Shown here one piece after another: positions 47,935-60,344 of a stretch of DNA of 64,000 nucleotides. The notes under the pieces were generated by a model, which saw nothing but the letters and a program-made list of their open reading frames with translations, did not search any database and was not told the DNA's origin. Positions within the stretch are counted from its first letter, which is position 1. Every line of letters begins with the position of its first letter. Source of the DNA: Imbricaverruca yamaguchii (taxonomy: Eukaryota > Arthropoda > Thecostraca > Neoverrucidae); the NCBI GenBank assembly GCA_034440575.1, contig JAOTOL010001507.1:639501-703500 (forward strand), in the 5' to 3' direction. Position numbers and translations under genes: made by a program.

Positions 47935-48212
47935 GCGTTCCTGAGTCCAGCCCAAACCTGCACTTCGATCGATTCATTCGGATACTGGCTTCAGATAGGC
48001 ATCGCAACACCCGCAACTGTCTGTGTTTGCCTCCCGAGATGGGCTCGCTATGATGACGGCATCAAGAAAAGCTGCCACTCGCGGCAGGTCACACAGCAGT
48101 TCGGACATTCATCCAGCCGCAGCTGATTAAATGCACTTTTCAAATCCATTTTGGAGAGGGTAGTCCCACCAGTTAACTCGCAGTCGTGCATGTTTTTCCT
48201 CTCGGGCGGATT
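47935..48212 (-). pseudogene. Ty3/gypsy pol: reverse transcriptase relic
   Basis: Read on the minus strand, from about 48200 downward. LTGGTTLSKMDLKSAFNQ and LRLDE match the start of a Ty3/gypsy RT (K-D-L-K-S-A-F-Q motif). Then comes a frame change with loss of sequence, and FLDAVIIASPSRE, where the catalytic Y/F-x-D-D box has lost its second Asp (D to A). RCLSEASIRMNRSKCRFG then matches the block after the catalytic box. The part between, including the LPFGL-type block, is deleted. It lies downstream of the gag relic on the same strand, as expected for one element. Clearly inactive. Confidence 0.75.
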
Positions 48213-48334
48213 GGCCCGTCACTGATGTGACCCATTATGGCGCAGGAGAAGCAGCAGCTCCATTTTGCTCAGCACCTAGATGGGGAGTGTTGACGGCTAC
48301 AACGGCGGCTACATGGAGCATGCCGCGACTCCAC

Positions 48335-48930
48335 CTAACCTCGCCCCCACATGGTACATACCTCTTCCGCGGCTACAAGGGTCCACTTCAGCATCTCCAC
48401 GGCCGCGAAGGTCGCGGTCATGGGGTCCGCCGCCGGCGGCACGAGGCTCCGTCCGGCCGATAACGTATACGTGATATCACAGGACCTCGGGGGACTTTCG
48501 ACCTGCCGTGCCTGGGCTTCTGTCGACTCACGGACGCAGACCGCAGCCACCGCCGACTCGGGAGTCAGATTCGCCTGACTCAGCAAGCGAGTGTGCAGCT
48601 TCTCATCACGAAGCCCACACACCAGTCTGCCACGCAATTTGTCCCCCAGGACGTTGCCGGGAAATAGGCAATGCGTGATTAATGTTTGTAAGGGAGCCCC
48701 AAGCTCGGACACAGTTTCGCCGTCGCCCTGGCGACACGAATGGAATCCACATACCGTTCCATGATTGCTGACTTTGCCGGCTCGAAGTGAATCGAAAAAG
48801 CCTTCACTAGCGTCCCATAACTCATCTCACCTGGATCGTGTGGCGATATCAAGTATTCCGGAATCCCGTATTCGCTCGGTCACAGCAGGCTGATAAAGAT
48901 GGTCGAGATCTTCGTTCCCGCCACGAGTAC
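48335..48930 (-). pseudogene. Ty3/gypsy gag relic
   Basis: Minus strand. From about 48915 downward, EYGIPEYLISPHDPGEMSYG and LVKAFSIHFEPAKSAIMERY are followed after a frameshift (near 48745) by RQGDGETVSELGAPLQTLI, GDKLRGRLVCGLRDEKLHTR and LLSQANLTPESAV. The spacing of an F.F.P....ERY block, a Q/GES block and L(R)DRLVCGLRD followed by L.LT matches the capsid region of Ty3/gypsy gag proteins. A stop lies near 48885 and at least one frameshift is present. The zinc knuckle is not recognisable, and the protease is missing before the RT relic. CpG content is higher than in the flanks. Confidence 0.75.
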
Positions 48931-49880
48931 GTCGTACGCCACACAAAAGCAAACTGCTTCAACCGTTGTACGCACGACTGAAATTATTCAAGTTCCACGT
49001 CAAACTCAGGCACCCAGCCCCAAACATGAAAGGAAGGGTGTTATAAATGTTTTGATTACATGCATGGTTCCTGTGTGATTATGCCAAATGCTGAAACACT
49101 GCTGCGGCGTAATTAAAAGTTCAGGGCTGCATCGAACTTTCCCTGGCATTGTGTGTAACTTCTTTAAGAGATAATGGCGCCTTAAACATAATTGCTCCAT
49201 CAAATATCAAAATAACATATTTTAAAAGAAACTCGGTTAAAATGCACAGGCAACCAATTTCCCATGACTTTCGAAATATCTAGGATAAGGGGTATTTGTT
49301 CAGAAGGTACAATTGCTATATGAACTAACAAAAATAACAGATTTTGGTGAAACTTGCTGAAAATATTCTGGCTGGAATGAAGTGATGTGTGTTCAACAAC
49401 ATACAAAATATAATAATCCTTTTAATGCACCTTGCTTCAGTTTAGTATCTGTGCCGTGATGTCGCATGAGCGGTTATAAGTAGCAATAGCAAGGGTGAAT
49501 GAGCTGCTGGTTGTCGGCATGGCCACGAAGGCGACGAACACCGGTGGCCCGCCGGCCAACAGTCGCAGGGGCGCGTACGTCGCCTGAACACGACACACCC
49601 GCAGTGGTCCGGCGCCACCCCTCCCTGTCGCTTACCCAGCTCGCGTGACACATTTTATAGTGGGAGTATTGGCCAGGAGCTTATGGGCGCACTCAGACGT
49701 TCGGTCCATGGGTGGGACCAACTCGGTTGGCAGAAAATGAAGTTCCATCCATATGCTTAATTTCCAAATCTGATCCGATTTTAGCGTACGAAGAACGGCG
49801 TAGTGTATAATAAGGTTGGCATCATATTATGTGTGAAATGTCTTGAAAAAACACAATTTTAGACGATTTTGTTAAGACGA
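48931..49880. other. Mostly unrecognised; decayed gag start possible to about 49010
   Basis: 48931-49010 may continue the gag N-terminus (a Q..VQRLKQFAF-like string on the minus strand). 49490-49650 is CpG-rich. I find no gypsy LTR pair by eye. Confidence 0.35.
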
Positions 49881-52800
49881 GTATATCATATTGACGGGGG
49901 TCTGGAATGCCGCACTCTTTGGATCTTCCGCCAGCAGTCTTGCCCCACCCCCAACTACAATATCGTTCCCACGCCTCTGTTCAGACATCCAGATTAGGAA
50001 CGCCATCAGCCCAGCAGGTAACAGCAGGTGTTGTAGGTGTGGAGTGTTCTCATCACTAAATTATCTCAGCTGTTCCGCGCGCATCTACCACGACGATTCA
50101 TCAGGATTCGTAGCCCGATAAGTGGTTCAGCCTATCAAAGTGCTGACAGGCCGTCGAAAAGATATACAACAGACAAGGGCCACAAGGCAATCAGCATGGA
50201 GGTGCAATACGTAATGAGGACGGATGCACAGATGCACGCAGTCAAGTAGATCCAAACACAAGGCTCACATTCAGTAGGGCACAAAACCCGTCACGACATT
50301 GGAAGGAAAAAAACACTCCGATAAAAAGCGGACAGGCTGAAAACATATCCGATATCACCATTGATACCAGCGAACGTCACGAATATGCACTTCATCGGTG
50401 TGGGCTCGGCACTCGCTCTTGAGGTGGATCAGAGGGGACGGTATACTTCCGTATTTTATTGCATATGGTTGTGAATCTAAAACATCAGCTAGTACACCAG
50501 GACCCTGCAGTACGTGATAAAATATACACAGGTGCGCATCATAGACATAGAGCGTGGTAAAAAGGCAACCTTAGATGTAAATAATCAAATCAGCATGAGT
50601 GTTTCCTGCACGATCCCTTCAAACACCTAGCCTTATTTTTAATCATATAGATGCATCAATCGCGACTTGCTTAAATTTCACTCGCGACGTGCTTGCTTTG
50701 CTGCATCCGGTCTGCACATCCTCCTTCGAAGTTGGTTGTCAGTGCATGGTGAGCCGGAAATATTGAGCCTTAGATATTTGCTTGATAGATTTGTGGGTCT
50801 ATCTGCCTGATGTATGATATCGTTACTCAGGGTACAGTCCTTCAGTTTGACCATGATGAAATAGGTGGTCTTCATTTGCTGCTGCCGCTCCCCGGACGCG
50901 TGCTCGTGATGGCGTTTATATGGCAAATACCGACAGCAGAGTTCATCTTATTCGGTTCGGTCCCACGTAAACTCTCAGGTGTTTCTTAACATACCGATAG
51001 TCATTAGACGGCAACAAAACCATGGCAAACGTGACTGGCTTGTGTTGGCATGCTGAGGCTTTGTTCACGGTTGATGCCCATATATATTTGTCTGGCCAGA
51101 TTCATGTATACTCATTGGAAGTTGGTGGAAATACTTGGCGCGTATTTCTATTGCCGCTGATGTCGCAATAATTATCCGTTCCGTTTTTGAGCCGTTCATT
51201 TTGAAACTATTTGAAGTCGCGAAGAGCCTCCACTTTTGTGCGAAGGTCTCTTTTCGCCTGGGTATGTAACAACGACTTATTTAATGAGAGATGATAGGGT
51301 AAGTCGTTGGTAAACAGGCTAAGCAGGTAAACAGGCTGGCGCCAGGTTGCTGTTCTGCACTATCTCGCGCGGTGCACTTCCAGCTTCACTGTTACAGTTT
51401 TACAGTTTACAGTTAACGGCTTCACTGTTCACTGTTTTTAATTGAGTGTGTTCGTTTGCTGAGTAAATCACTGAGCCAATGCGTTAAGATCCCATACCAC
51501 TGGAATGTGTTTGGGAGAACATCGCCGCCAACGATTTCAAACGCATTGGGCAAACCACATGAGGAAGCACTTACATATTGTACGCCCCACATATCTGCTT
51601 GAGTATATTGCGCTGACAATGTCAACGGTAGGCTATACTGAAATTACCAGCGCATTGCAACATTCTGAGCAGCATTATGGAGCCAATACTAGTAATGTGT
51701 TCCCGTCAATATAAAATGCATTGAAATATAGTTTCCTAGCTACTTGCTGACTAGGTCTTCTGTCGGTTTTGTGATGAAATTAAATACACCAATTAGTCTA
51801 TAATTCCCAGATATCGCTCTATTGCCTCATTTGAAAATAGCAACAACGGCACGCTTCCAAACCGGGGGGGAAATTTCTGCTGACGAGTGAAATGTAGCTA
51901 CGTGAAGAATGTGGGTGATAATGACGGGGGACATTCCACAACAGATCGGCGAGGATCCAGCACCCGATGTCTCAGATTTTTAGCAAAATTGGTATGCATT
52001 TGCATCTGATGCCCCTAATTCACCGGTGAAGATTTTACCGTGATCAGGTCAACGGTGCAGGAGTTTCTGCCTCTCGGGAATTTCTGGAAGGTCACGCTGC
52101 AAGATTGTGTTCGGTAGCTGTTAACTAAGGAAATTATCAGTCACAATATAAATGTCGATACATTTTTTAACTCTGAAAGATTCAAGGAATCTAGTTCTGC
52201 CAATATTTGTAATATGTGATGAATAATAAAATGGTTACCCCATGATCTGAAGTCACGTGACGTGCGGTGCCCTCGTTGCCCCTGCAATTTTCTGCATTGT
52301 CAGAATGGAAGCATCATGTTTTGGCTCCAAATGTAGAAAAAAAATGTTGTTTTTTTTCTACAAATATTTATTTAGAGAGCAGACTACCATATTTGAAGTA
52401 TTTCGAAGAGAGCCAATAAATCCATCATATCTTCGTCCAAAATTGTGATGCGGTTTGATAGCAAGTAGCATCGTGTTCTCTGGCATTATGCGGATTTACT
52501 TTTTCTAATGTACTTATTTGCCTCCAATACCCAGTTATCTATATAAGATAAAAGGCGCCTTCTATTGTGAAAAGTAGCAATTCGTCTGAACTTAACTGCG
52601 GCCGTCAACAGTAGCCTGTGTTTTATTACATCCAGTGTTTGCTGGGTAAATACGACTCAACTTTATTCGCCAAGAACACTTCCTGACATCTGTTAATGCT
52701 TGTATTCTTACAGAAAACACAATCAGTAGGAATTCATGAGGGCAATGCATACACCATAGTTACGCAATCATTGTATGTTTAGAATAAACATGTATCCAAC

Positions 52801-53212
52801 TGAGAAATATGGAGGTACATCACGTCACACCCATGCCCTATCACAAGTGCATCGAGGTACCGTTTGCATATTTGATGGCATGGAAACGATCCAAAGTTTT
52901 TGTTATATACCTAAAGACAGATCAACACACAAATCTGCAGGTAGCTGCGGTAACAAACCATATCCCATATGTGTGGGAACTGGCAATTGCTTCAATTCGT
53001 GTGGCAGTTCATTATACAGAGCAGGACCTTTGGAACAAAAATTGTGCCTGTCCATCTCTGTTCGCGACCTGGGGACGTCCCGGTCCTGACGGGTGTGGCG
53101 GTCGCGGTGCTCGGCGACTGTTCAGATAATGCCTGCTAATGAAGCCGTCTCCTGCAGTCGACGCACCTTGTGAAGTAGGCACAAGTTTTGGTATCTGGCC
53201 AATTTTCAGCGT
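49881..53212. other. No recognised feature
   Basis: 3.3 kb without a family copy or a convincing protein. ACAGTTTTACAGTTTACAGT (51393) and TTCACTGTTCACTGTTTT are tiny local repeats. The two overlapping frames at 52775-53129 are not recognised. Confidence 0.45.
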
Positions 53213-53830
53213 TCATCTAGCCAAGACACTCCACGACATGGTAAAATTTAAATCGTTCGAAAATAGCTGGTGCTTCATAGTTGATTTTTTAATGATGCTA
53301 TTTAAGTACACCGAAATGCAGTACCGGACCTGAAAGAGGACCAGGGCATTGACGTGCACCGAGAGGACAGATGGTAGCAGGTGGCCTCTGGGATGCGATA
53401 GACCGGCCATTGCTCGGAAACATTGTCTGGTAATGGTGGAAATATGCGAGTCCCAGCTGAGGGTGCGATCAGAAGTGAGTCTTATCTTTTCCCCTTCCGG
53501 ACAGGGGAGCAATTGTTGATTGCGAAACGTTACAGTAAAGTTAGAGATATTACGCAAATTGTGTTGGCTGCCAAAGACCATACGCCGGGTAGTATCCGCA
53601 CTTACTTTTAGACCTTTGCCGAAGAACCAAACGTCGAGGGAGGCCAAGACTTGTTCCCGCTCGGCAGCGACAATTTGGATGCGGGTTTCGTTTCCAGTGA
53701 CCAAAATTTGTGAGTCATCTGCATACTGAATGACTACTGCGCTTTCAGCGAAAAGACAGGTCTTTGGCGAAGACGCAGTGGAGCAAAGGGTCGAGAGATG
53801 AGCACTGAAAAACTCCGATGTTGTTTGCAA
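53213..53830 (-). pseudogene. Non-LTR reverse transcriptase fragment (CR1/Jockey-like)
   Basis: A 205-codon open frame on the minus strand. The catalytic box QYADDSQILVTG is at residues 35-46. It is followed by a LKVSADTTRRMVFGS block (about 74-88), the LTSDRTLSWDSHISTITRQC block (about 116-135), and LSVHVNALVLFQVRYCISVY (about 154-173). These are the catalytic and post-catalytic blocks of CR1/Jockey-group LINE RTs. They resemble LINE sequences I know from ticks. The fingers and N-terminal half of RT and the endonuclease are absent upstream (53831-54009 is unrelated), and the thumb ends soon after residue 175. It is a truncated fragment, even though the frame is open. Confidence 0.82.
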
Positions 53831-54009
53831 GTGGAACAGATTTTAAGCTGCGACCTGCGACTATCAATTAGGTTAACGCTCTAGTATTTCAGATTCGCCG
53901 ATAACCATGAAGTGTCAATACCGCACTTGCTTAATTTGGTCAAACGTTTTTAAGTGTTTATCACATCAAAGCATTTGCCGGGAGACAAAGGAGGGACATC
54001 TCACTACAA
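53831..54009. other. No recognised feature
   Basis: Short spacer between the RT fragment and a tandem repeat. Confidence 0.45.
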
Positions 54010-54205
54010 GCACTGGTGAGACAGTAAACGCTTCACTGGTTACGGTTGGCGAATAGGTGGCAGGTCAGTGTGCCCTGGAAGACAATGGGCTCCGCACTGG
54101 TTGCGGTGGGTGGCCAGGGTGGCAGGTCAGCTTGCCCAGGCGGACAGTGAACACCGCGCTGGTTACAGTGTGTGGACGAGCGGCAGGCCATATTGGCGCT
54201 CGGCC
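54010..54205. repeat. Degenerate tandem repeat, about 62-bp unit
   Basis: Three units, each with GACA(G/A)T.., CTGGTT(A/G)C(G/A)GT and GGCAGG(T/C)CA(G/T). Starts near 54018, 54077 and 54138. Confidence 0.6.
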
Positions 54206-55029
54206 AGCGGTCCGGCAATGCGCCATCCGAGTCTGGCTTAGACTCAGACTAAGACTCAGTACTTTTGAAGTTGCAGGCGGTGGCGAAGTCGGAGCTATGA
54301 AGTGCGTTGCACTGCTGAGTGCCCAAGAGGGCATTTCCTGTTCACATTTACTTTGCGGGAGAGGGGTCCGCGAAGAACTCCTCGCCCGCTGTGACTATGT
54401 AGCGTTTGAACACAGCTCCGAGCGAGACGTACATCTGCTCACTGGTGGCTGCGCGCAATGTGTCTGTATCTCGTCTGGCAGTTCTCTTCAGGACTATATG
54501 CTGAACAGTTCTTCTCAAAGGGTGAACTATGGCTGGCCAGGGTGACACATCCAGAGGTCAAAGTGTCCAGCTCGTCACCTGCAGTATATCAGACAGCACC
54601 AGACGCTCACACATGTTGGTAGTTCAGAGCAAGACCCGCGCACTAGTGTAAGAGCGCGAATTGTCCCCGACAGATACCAAAATCGAAGAAAGAAGAATGT
54701 TAGTGTATGTGTAGTGTGTACATTATCTTCAATTTGGCAGTCAGTCAATTGTAATATCACTAATCAGCAGCATGTGTAGCTGTAGGCTGACGTGACGAAC
54801 TCACTGCTCACCACACTGATACAAGCTGAAAAGGCCACTCATTTGGTGATCAAAGCGATCTGAACGGCAACACAATATATAAGTAGTGAAGTGAGTACGA
54901 TATCTGCACTTTTGATATTTTATTTCATGGCGCACTCATTTCCGAAGAATAAAATGAACCACATGCAGGACACAGTGGTGCAGCTTTGTATACTTTTGGA
55001 ATGACACTATCCCCGCTCCCATCCGTGTA
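54206..55029. other. No recognised feature
   Basis: A 162-codon + frame spans 54057-54545, overlapping the tandem repeat; no recognised domain. Confidence 0.4.
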
Positions 55030-55340
55030 CTTTTATGCACTTCTGAGGAGGAAAATGCCTCATCAATGTTGGCTTTTCCACAAATAATTTAAATTATAGC
55101 ATGGCATCCGATGGAGTGTGCCCCCTACACTCAGTTTGAACCCACCTATTGCCCTCATTCATCCCCCACCCCAAAGAAAACCTGAAGTGCCCATACCCCG
55201 CTAAATGCTGGCTGTCCCCTCCAATAATTTCAACTTATAACATGGGACCCTATGTAGTATTCCCCCAGTCAAGTTGGGCCTGCCCATTGCTTTCATGTAT
55301 TGTGCCTCCCAATGATTTTCAGACCCCTATCCCTATGGCA
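55030..55340. repeat. Imperfect tandem duplication, about 137-bp unit
   Basis: AATGTTGGCTTTTCCAC with AATAATTTAAATTATAGCAT (55067-55103) recurs as AATGCTGGCTGTCCCCTCC with AATAATTTCAACTTATAACA (55204-55243). Flanking words (GCCCATTGC / CACCTATTGCC) also repeat. Confidence 0.5.
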
Positions 55341-57886
55341 GGTCAACAGAGAAAGTTTATATCAAATATTGTCATTGGCATTATACTCATGTATCATTCA
55401 ACTTGCTTGCGGCCGAGCAAGAACACAATTTGGCTAAAATTCGGGAAAGAGTAAATTCCCGGGTCATGTCTGTAATATGCATACGGAACAGCACCCGCTG
55501 GCAGCGACGGCATATCGTACGCACTCGTGCCTATTTTATCCCACCACAGCGAGTCACTATGCACATGAATTTGCACGTGCGTCAGTCTGCCTGGGCGCGG
55601 CTTCCGACTAGTGGCGGTTACCTCTACGCAGCCAATTCGCCTCGGTGGGGCGATAGATATAGTACACAGTTCCGATCTCGCAGTTAATTAACATCCACCA
55701 TTGACATGGTTGACTTAGTGCGATCCGCAATGACGTGGACCAGAGTGGTTGACTTAGCCAGCGTACGCTAAGTTAGGCGAAGGCTAAAGTGGTCGTTTCA
55801 TCAATGTATTGCCCCAGCGTCATCTTACGTCAGGCCAGTAGATCTCAAGCTGAACAATTTGCGAAGAGCATATATCAGCGTGTCTTGGGAACAACGAGAG
55901 TTTATTCCAAAATTGATGTTCAGAAGCGTCCGGGATGTTCCCTTAGTTCTACATATTTTCAAAGACAATATGACACACTTCCTGTTTCTCATTGATCAGA
56001 TATCCATCGTCAAAACTACCAACGTTACATGGCTTGAAAAAAAAATGTTATAGCTCAAAAAATGGTTGGTTGGATCGCAATGAAATCTGAACCGACGTGT
56101 TCAGATCATAAGAGTACAGTGTCACCAATGTTTAGTCTGCATAAGAATTCGGATGGTGAATTGCGTTGGTGGACCTGTTGTGGGACGAATCAGCTAACGA
56201 CTCATTTACTGTCAGGAACTTCTTGCATTGCAACATGGTAGCTTCAAATTTTCACGTAAATGGGTATGGGTAATCTATATGCCTATGTAATTCCGAGAAC
56301 AAACCACAAGGACTATACTTGACCGGAACTTTTAAAGCACACACTATTTACGTATCCCATCCAACGACGTTTTCGCTCCACTTTGAAAACCAGCAACTTC
56401 CAAAATGGTGGCAGGTGGTTCATGCATGATGGTTGAACACAGTGAGTACTTTTGCAAGGCTGAGGACATTTTTCTTTTGAACTTTCCAGCTTTATTTGCC
56501 TACAGCATTGCACCCTTCCCCTGTCATGAACAACTGTTGACCGGCTACATGACGCAGATGCTGGAACATCCCATGCTCATACAAATGGATCTGCAGCGAA
56601 CAAGCTTTGGTATTTATTATGGAAACGGCCACACCAATGTGATTGTGAGAGCGGGGTGATGCTATAACTTTGTCAATGGATGATTCAACGTAAGGCTTGT
56701 TCAAACCGATAATATCATGCTTACATACAGCTTCAGCACATTCCATCGCCTCCTTGAACAATTATTGGCTACGTTTCTGGAGCTCCAAAGAATCAGAACT
56801 GTCACAGAACCGCCGCGTTTCCAACTCGTCAGCGGCAACGTCAATTGCACAGCTCCAAATGTAAAGTATCCGCAGCGCACAGCTGTCGAGACACCCCCGG
56901 CCAGTGGTTCAACAGCGATACGGTGGAGGGACAAAGAAGCAGGCACTTTTCCGACGTCCGCACCAGACAGCTGAGCCAACTAATTAGCATCGCTGTCGTC
57001 AGCCATGTCACATTGACAAAAGACCAGTGGAACAACCCAAAGGTGGGGCAGCGTCAACAGACCTAAACGCCAGGTGACTGCTGAAAGCTGAGGTAGCATC
57101 AACACAACTAGTCGAGCATAACTATGCTTCCTATGACCAACTACACCAGGCGCAGGAAGGTTCGAGGAAAAGGAGAAGGTTTTAATTCGGATCGAGGTTC
57201 GAAAGGGAATATGGAGTTGAGGCATGCCACTTTTAAACCTGTTCATCCCATGCAATCCAGAATGGGTTGAATGTATTTATAATAGTGAAGACATGGGTTC
57301 GTGTCCATAAAACCCTATCTTTGTGCCGGGTTCGAGTCAGAAAACCTTATTTGTATGCCCATGATTGGATCAAAACTTACCTGAAAGTTCAGTGGTTAGT
57401 TAATTATTAGGGCTTTACGGTACATCGATGAAAGTTCAGTGAGAAGTCATATGGGAAGCCTAGTCTTCAAAAATTCAGTGGGAAGAAAGATTGCGAAGTC
57501 ACCATTTTCTTTCTTTTTCATTTCACGTTTAATCTCAATAGCTCGATAGTTATCGTCGTCAATCTTTGACACAAGCGTAGAAAGGCGTAAGCCTGTTTGT
57601 GGCCGCAATGCGTGCAATGATTCAATCGATAGGTAATATATTGATATGGCGATGTTATATAGCATGAGACATGACGCTGGTTGACTTCGAGTGTAAAGAT
57701 ATGCTAGCGAGAAATGATAATACTAAATTATATGGTCAGAATAAATAATAGTGGTTGGGCAGATTAACCGATACAGATCAATAAGATGTAGCAGACTATT
57801 TAAGAAGATGATGATGGAGGGAGTGTTCCTGATATCTTCCCGAATTATATGGAAAGAGACCTCCAGCGAATTATAGTTATCTTACG
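55341..57886. other. No recognised feature
   Basis: 2.5 kb without a family copy. Overlapping frames on both strands at 56405-57255 could be an old coding relic, but I recognise no protein. Confidence 0.4.
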
Positions 57887-58793
57887 TTAACACGCGCCCT
57901 GGAGGGCCTCTGAAAATTTCGCGCTCTGGAGGGGTGCCTATTCCGCCCCCTAAGATCTCGGCTCCTATCATAGCTGGAGCAACGAAATTCACAGAGTGCA
58001 TGTGTATGGTAGTGCACTCTACTTTTTGCAAGTTTTATGACCTTAGGTCAGTATTTTCGAGGTCAAATGTAGTCAAAATGTCCAAATTTTGCGCTTCTGC
58101 GTGGCTTGGAATGTCATTGTTATAGATCGCTGTGATTGTGTATAAATGCTCCAAAATGGACAGCAATGATGTGTTTGACATTACTAATGATGCAATGCAG
58201 ATGTTAGACCCGGAATTTGACCTCAGGTCGCCTATATAACATCACTTTATCAGGGCATTACCTGCCCAAGTTACCGAAACCGGGCCGCCGGCCTGACTAC
58301 TCCGATAACAATGACAAATAGTAGTTTTCAGGATGTGTAGGGAGTAACATGCAAGGTGACATCAATTGCATGACAGTCATTTGCATTTATGATAGCATTT
58401 CAGTTGACCAAGTTTGTTCCATTAACCTGCCATGAACTTGACCTCCTGACTTGAACTCGGTTACCTAACATGAATTTGAAATTATAAAGCATAACAATAT
58501 ACATCAAACAAGTCGCTAGTGTTGCTAAGAACACTTAACGTTTGCCAATATACGGGAAGCGCATCAGCGCCAATGTTCGTGGTCTGGCGCTTATCATTTG
58601 TTTTTACTTCACTGATCCTTAACTCGAAAAATGTTCGGCTGATTTTCGTTTTTCTTGCTATAAACATCGCGCCGTTCACTTATAAGCAGGTACGCAAATA
58701 ATTGCGCATATCGCCCGATATATTCTGGAGTTATGTACGAAAAACCCGAGAGGTAGGCGGATTTCGCCCACCTCGCACCCCAGAGCGCGTGTT
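57887..58793 (+). mobile_element. Family A element A8, single-module form
   Basis: TTAACACGCGCCCTGGAGGG at 57887. One 3' module only, beginning at CATTAACCTGCCATGAAC (58420). The right end has decayed to AGAGCGCGTGTTTGC at about 58793. Confidence 0.82.
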
Positions 58794-59465
58794 TGCATAT
58801 AGAAAAGAATAAACAACTCAAAGTACTGGGCAGCTTTGGCCACATGCTCTGCTTCGTGAGCACAAAGAGTTATCCAGGCCTGTACTATCATTTAGTAACA
58901 GTGACCAACTTCAGGAATTTTGTTGAAGCAAACTTAATTAAGTCAATAACTAATTCCTGTACGAAATGCATGCTTTTCCGTATCATTTGCGCTAAATTTT
59001 GTGTCCAGTTCAGTTGTTTTTATACGTGTTGATTTTGTTGAGAAAACTCGCAAAACATATTCAAATATTTGTTTGCATATACAAATTCTAACGCAATGTC
59101 GTAGTTTTCCACCATATTTTTCCCCACCAAACCAACGTGGGAATCTGAAGTCGAGCGCCGTAATTGTCACATGTGATCCTGCTTTTCAAAGATTTAAATA
59201 GTCTAAGCCTACGTATGTGAACACATCAAATTCACGTGCCATTTATATAAGCATGCAGTCATCGCTTGCATACCTGCTTAATGCCCTGGTCTAAACTTGA
59301 CATGTTCGGAGTTTACCCTAGCATGCTGGCTGCTAAAACACCAATGGCGTCGGAGCGCTGCATGGCGAATCCTTGGAAGTGGCCCGCAACACCTTCAAAT
59401 CCATTCGTCAGGTGACTAAACGCGCCCCTGACACTTCAGTAATTCTCAGCGACCTTGATTCAGGA
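58794..59465. other. No recognised feature
   Basis: AT-rich spacer, no coding signal. Confidence 0.45.
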
Positions 59466-60344
59466 TTAACCCGTCCCGTCTCGGGGGTCTTCAACCGCCC
59501 CCCACCCCCACCCAGGTTTTTCGTGGGTAGCGGACGAACGGCGCGCGGGAAGCGCGCCCAAATTTGGCATACCATTTCCCACATCAATTCGACATTCTGA
59601 TTCAATATTTTTAGGTCAGGTCATCTAGGGTCAACGAGTTAGTCAAGGTCACGTGAGGCCACCTCCAAAAAAGTTCAACCAGCCGTCACGCTTTAACGGA
59701 TACAGATATTTTAATGAAACTTTCAGCGTTTGCTTATATTTACGGATGCAATAAAAGGTACGAGTGGAATTTTTCATTTTTTAGTTTTTGACTACATATA
59801 AATTTTGCGTATTTGCCCATTGCAGTTCAAATCGAAGATTCTGGCTAAAGTAAGCATTTCTTATTAGAGCAAGTTGACTTCCAACAACGTTTCTCGGTCT
59901 GCTCTATCCATGAGAAAAGGAACATTAAAGCAAACTTCAAAACTGAACATGTTGAAATAAAAATATAATAATATTTTGGGGGCCAAAAAATTATATGGTC
60001 CTGGTCGATTTTGCTCTCATTTTCTGGTTATTATTTATTATTATTACATTATTTCTGATTTCTAAATACTTTTTTCTCAAATATCCACCAAAATGAACTC
60101 CCCAGAGCCAAAAACATAACTATGTCGTGAAAAGTCGTGAAAATCTAGCCCCCTAGTGACGTCAATTTTCGGGGAATTTGTTTTGGGAGTGGATCCGGAC
60201 CCAACTCGTCAAGCGCTTTCCGATGACACCTCTTTCGTTTTCGTGCGACGCTCAGTTTGGATTTTAGAGGAGGGGTTAGTATCCGCACCCCCCCCCCACC
60301 GAGACGGGGTGCGTGGATCTGACGGGGAAGACGGCGAGGGCTAA
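59466..60344 (-). mobile_element. Family B element B8, full length
   Basis: Reverse orientation, TTAACCCGTCCCGTCTCGGG at 59466 to GACGGCGAGGGCTAA at 60344 (TTAA decayed to CTAA). TGACGTCA lies at 60157-60164. A small ATTATTATT expansion sits at 60028-60045. Confidence 0.85.

Noticed and set aside
56405..57255. Possible gene with overlapping frames on both strands
   Set aside because: No recognisable domain or consistent frame, and no repeated copy in the window to compare with.
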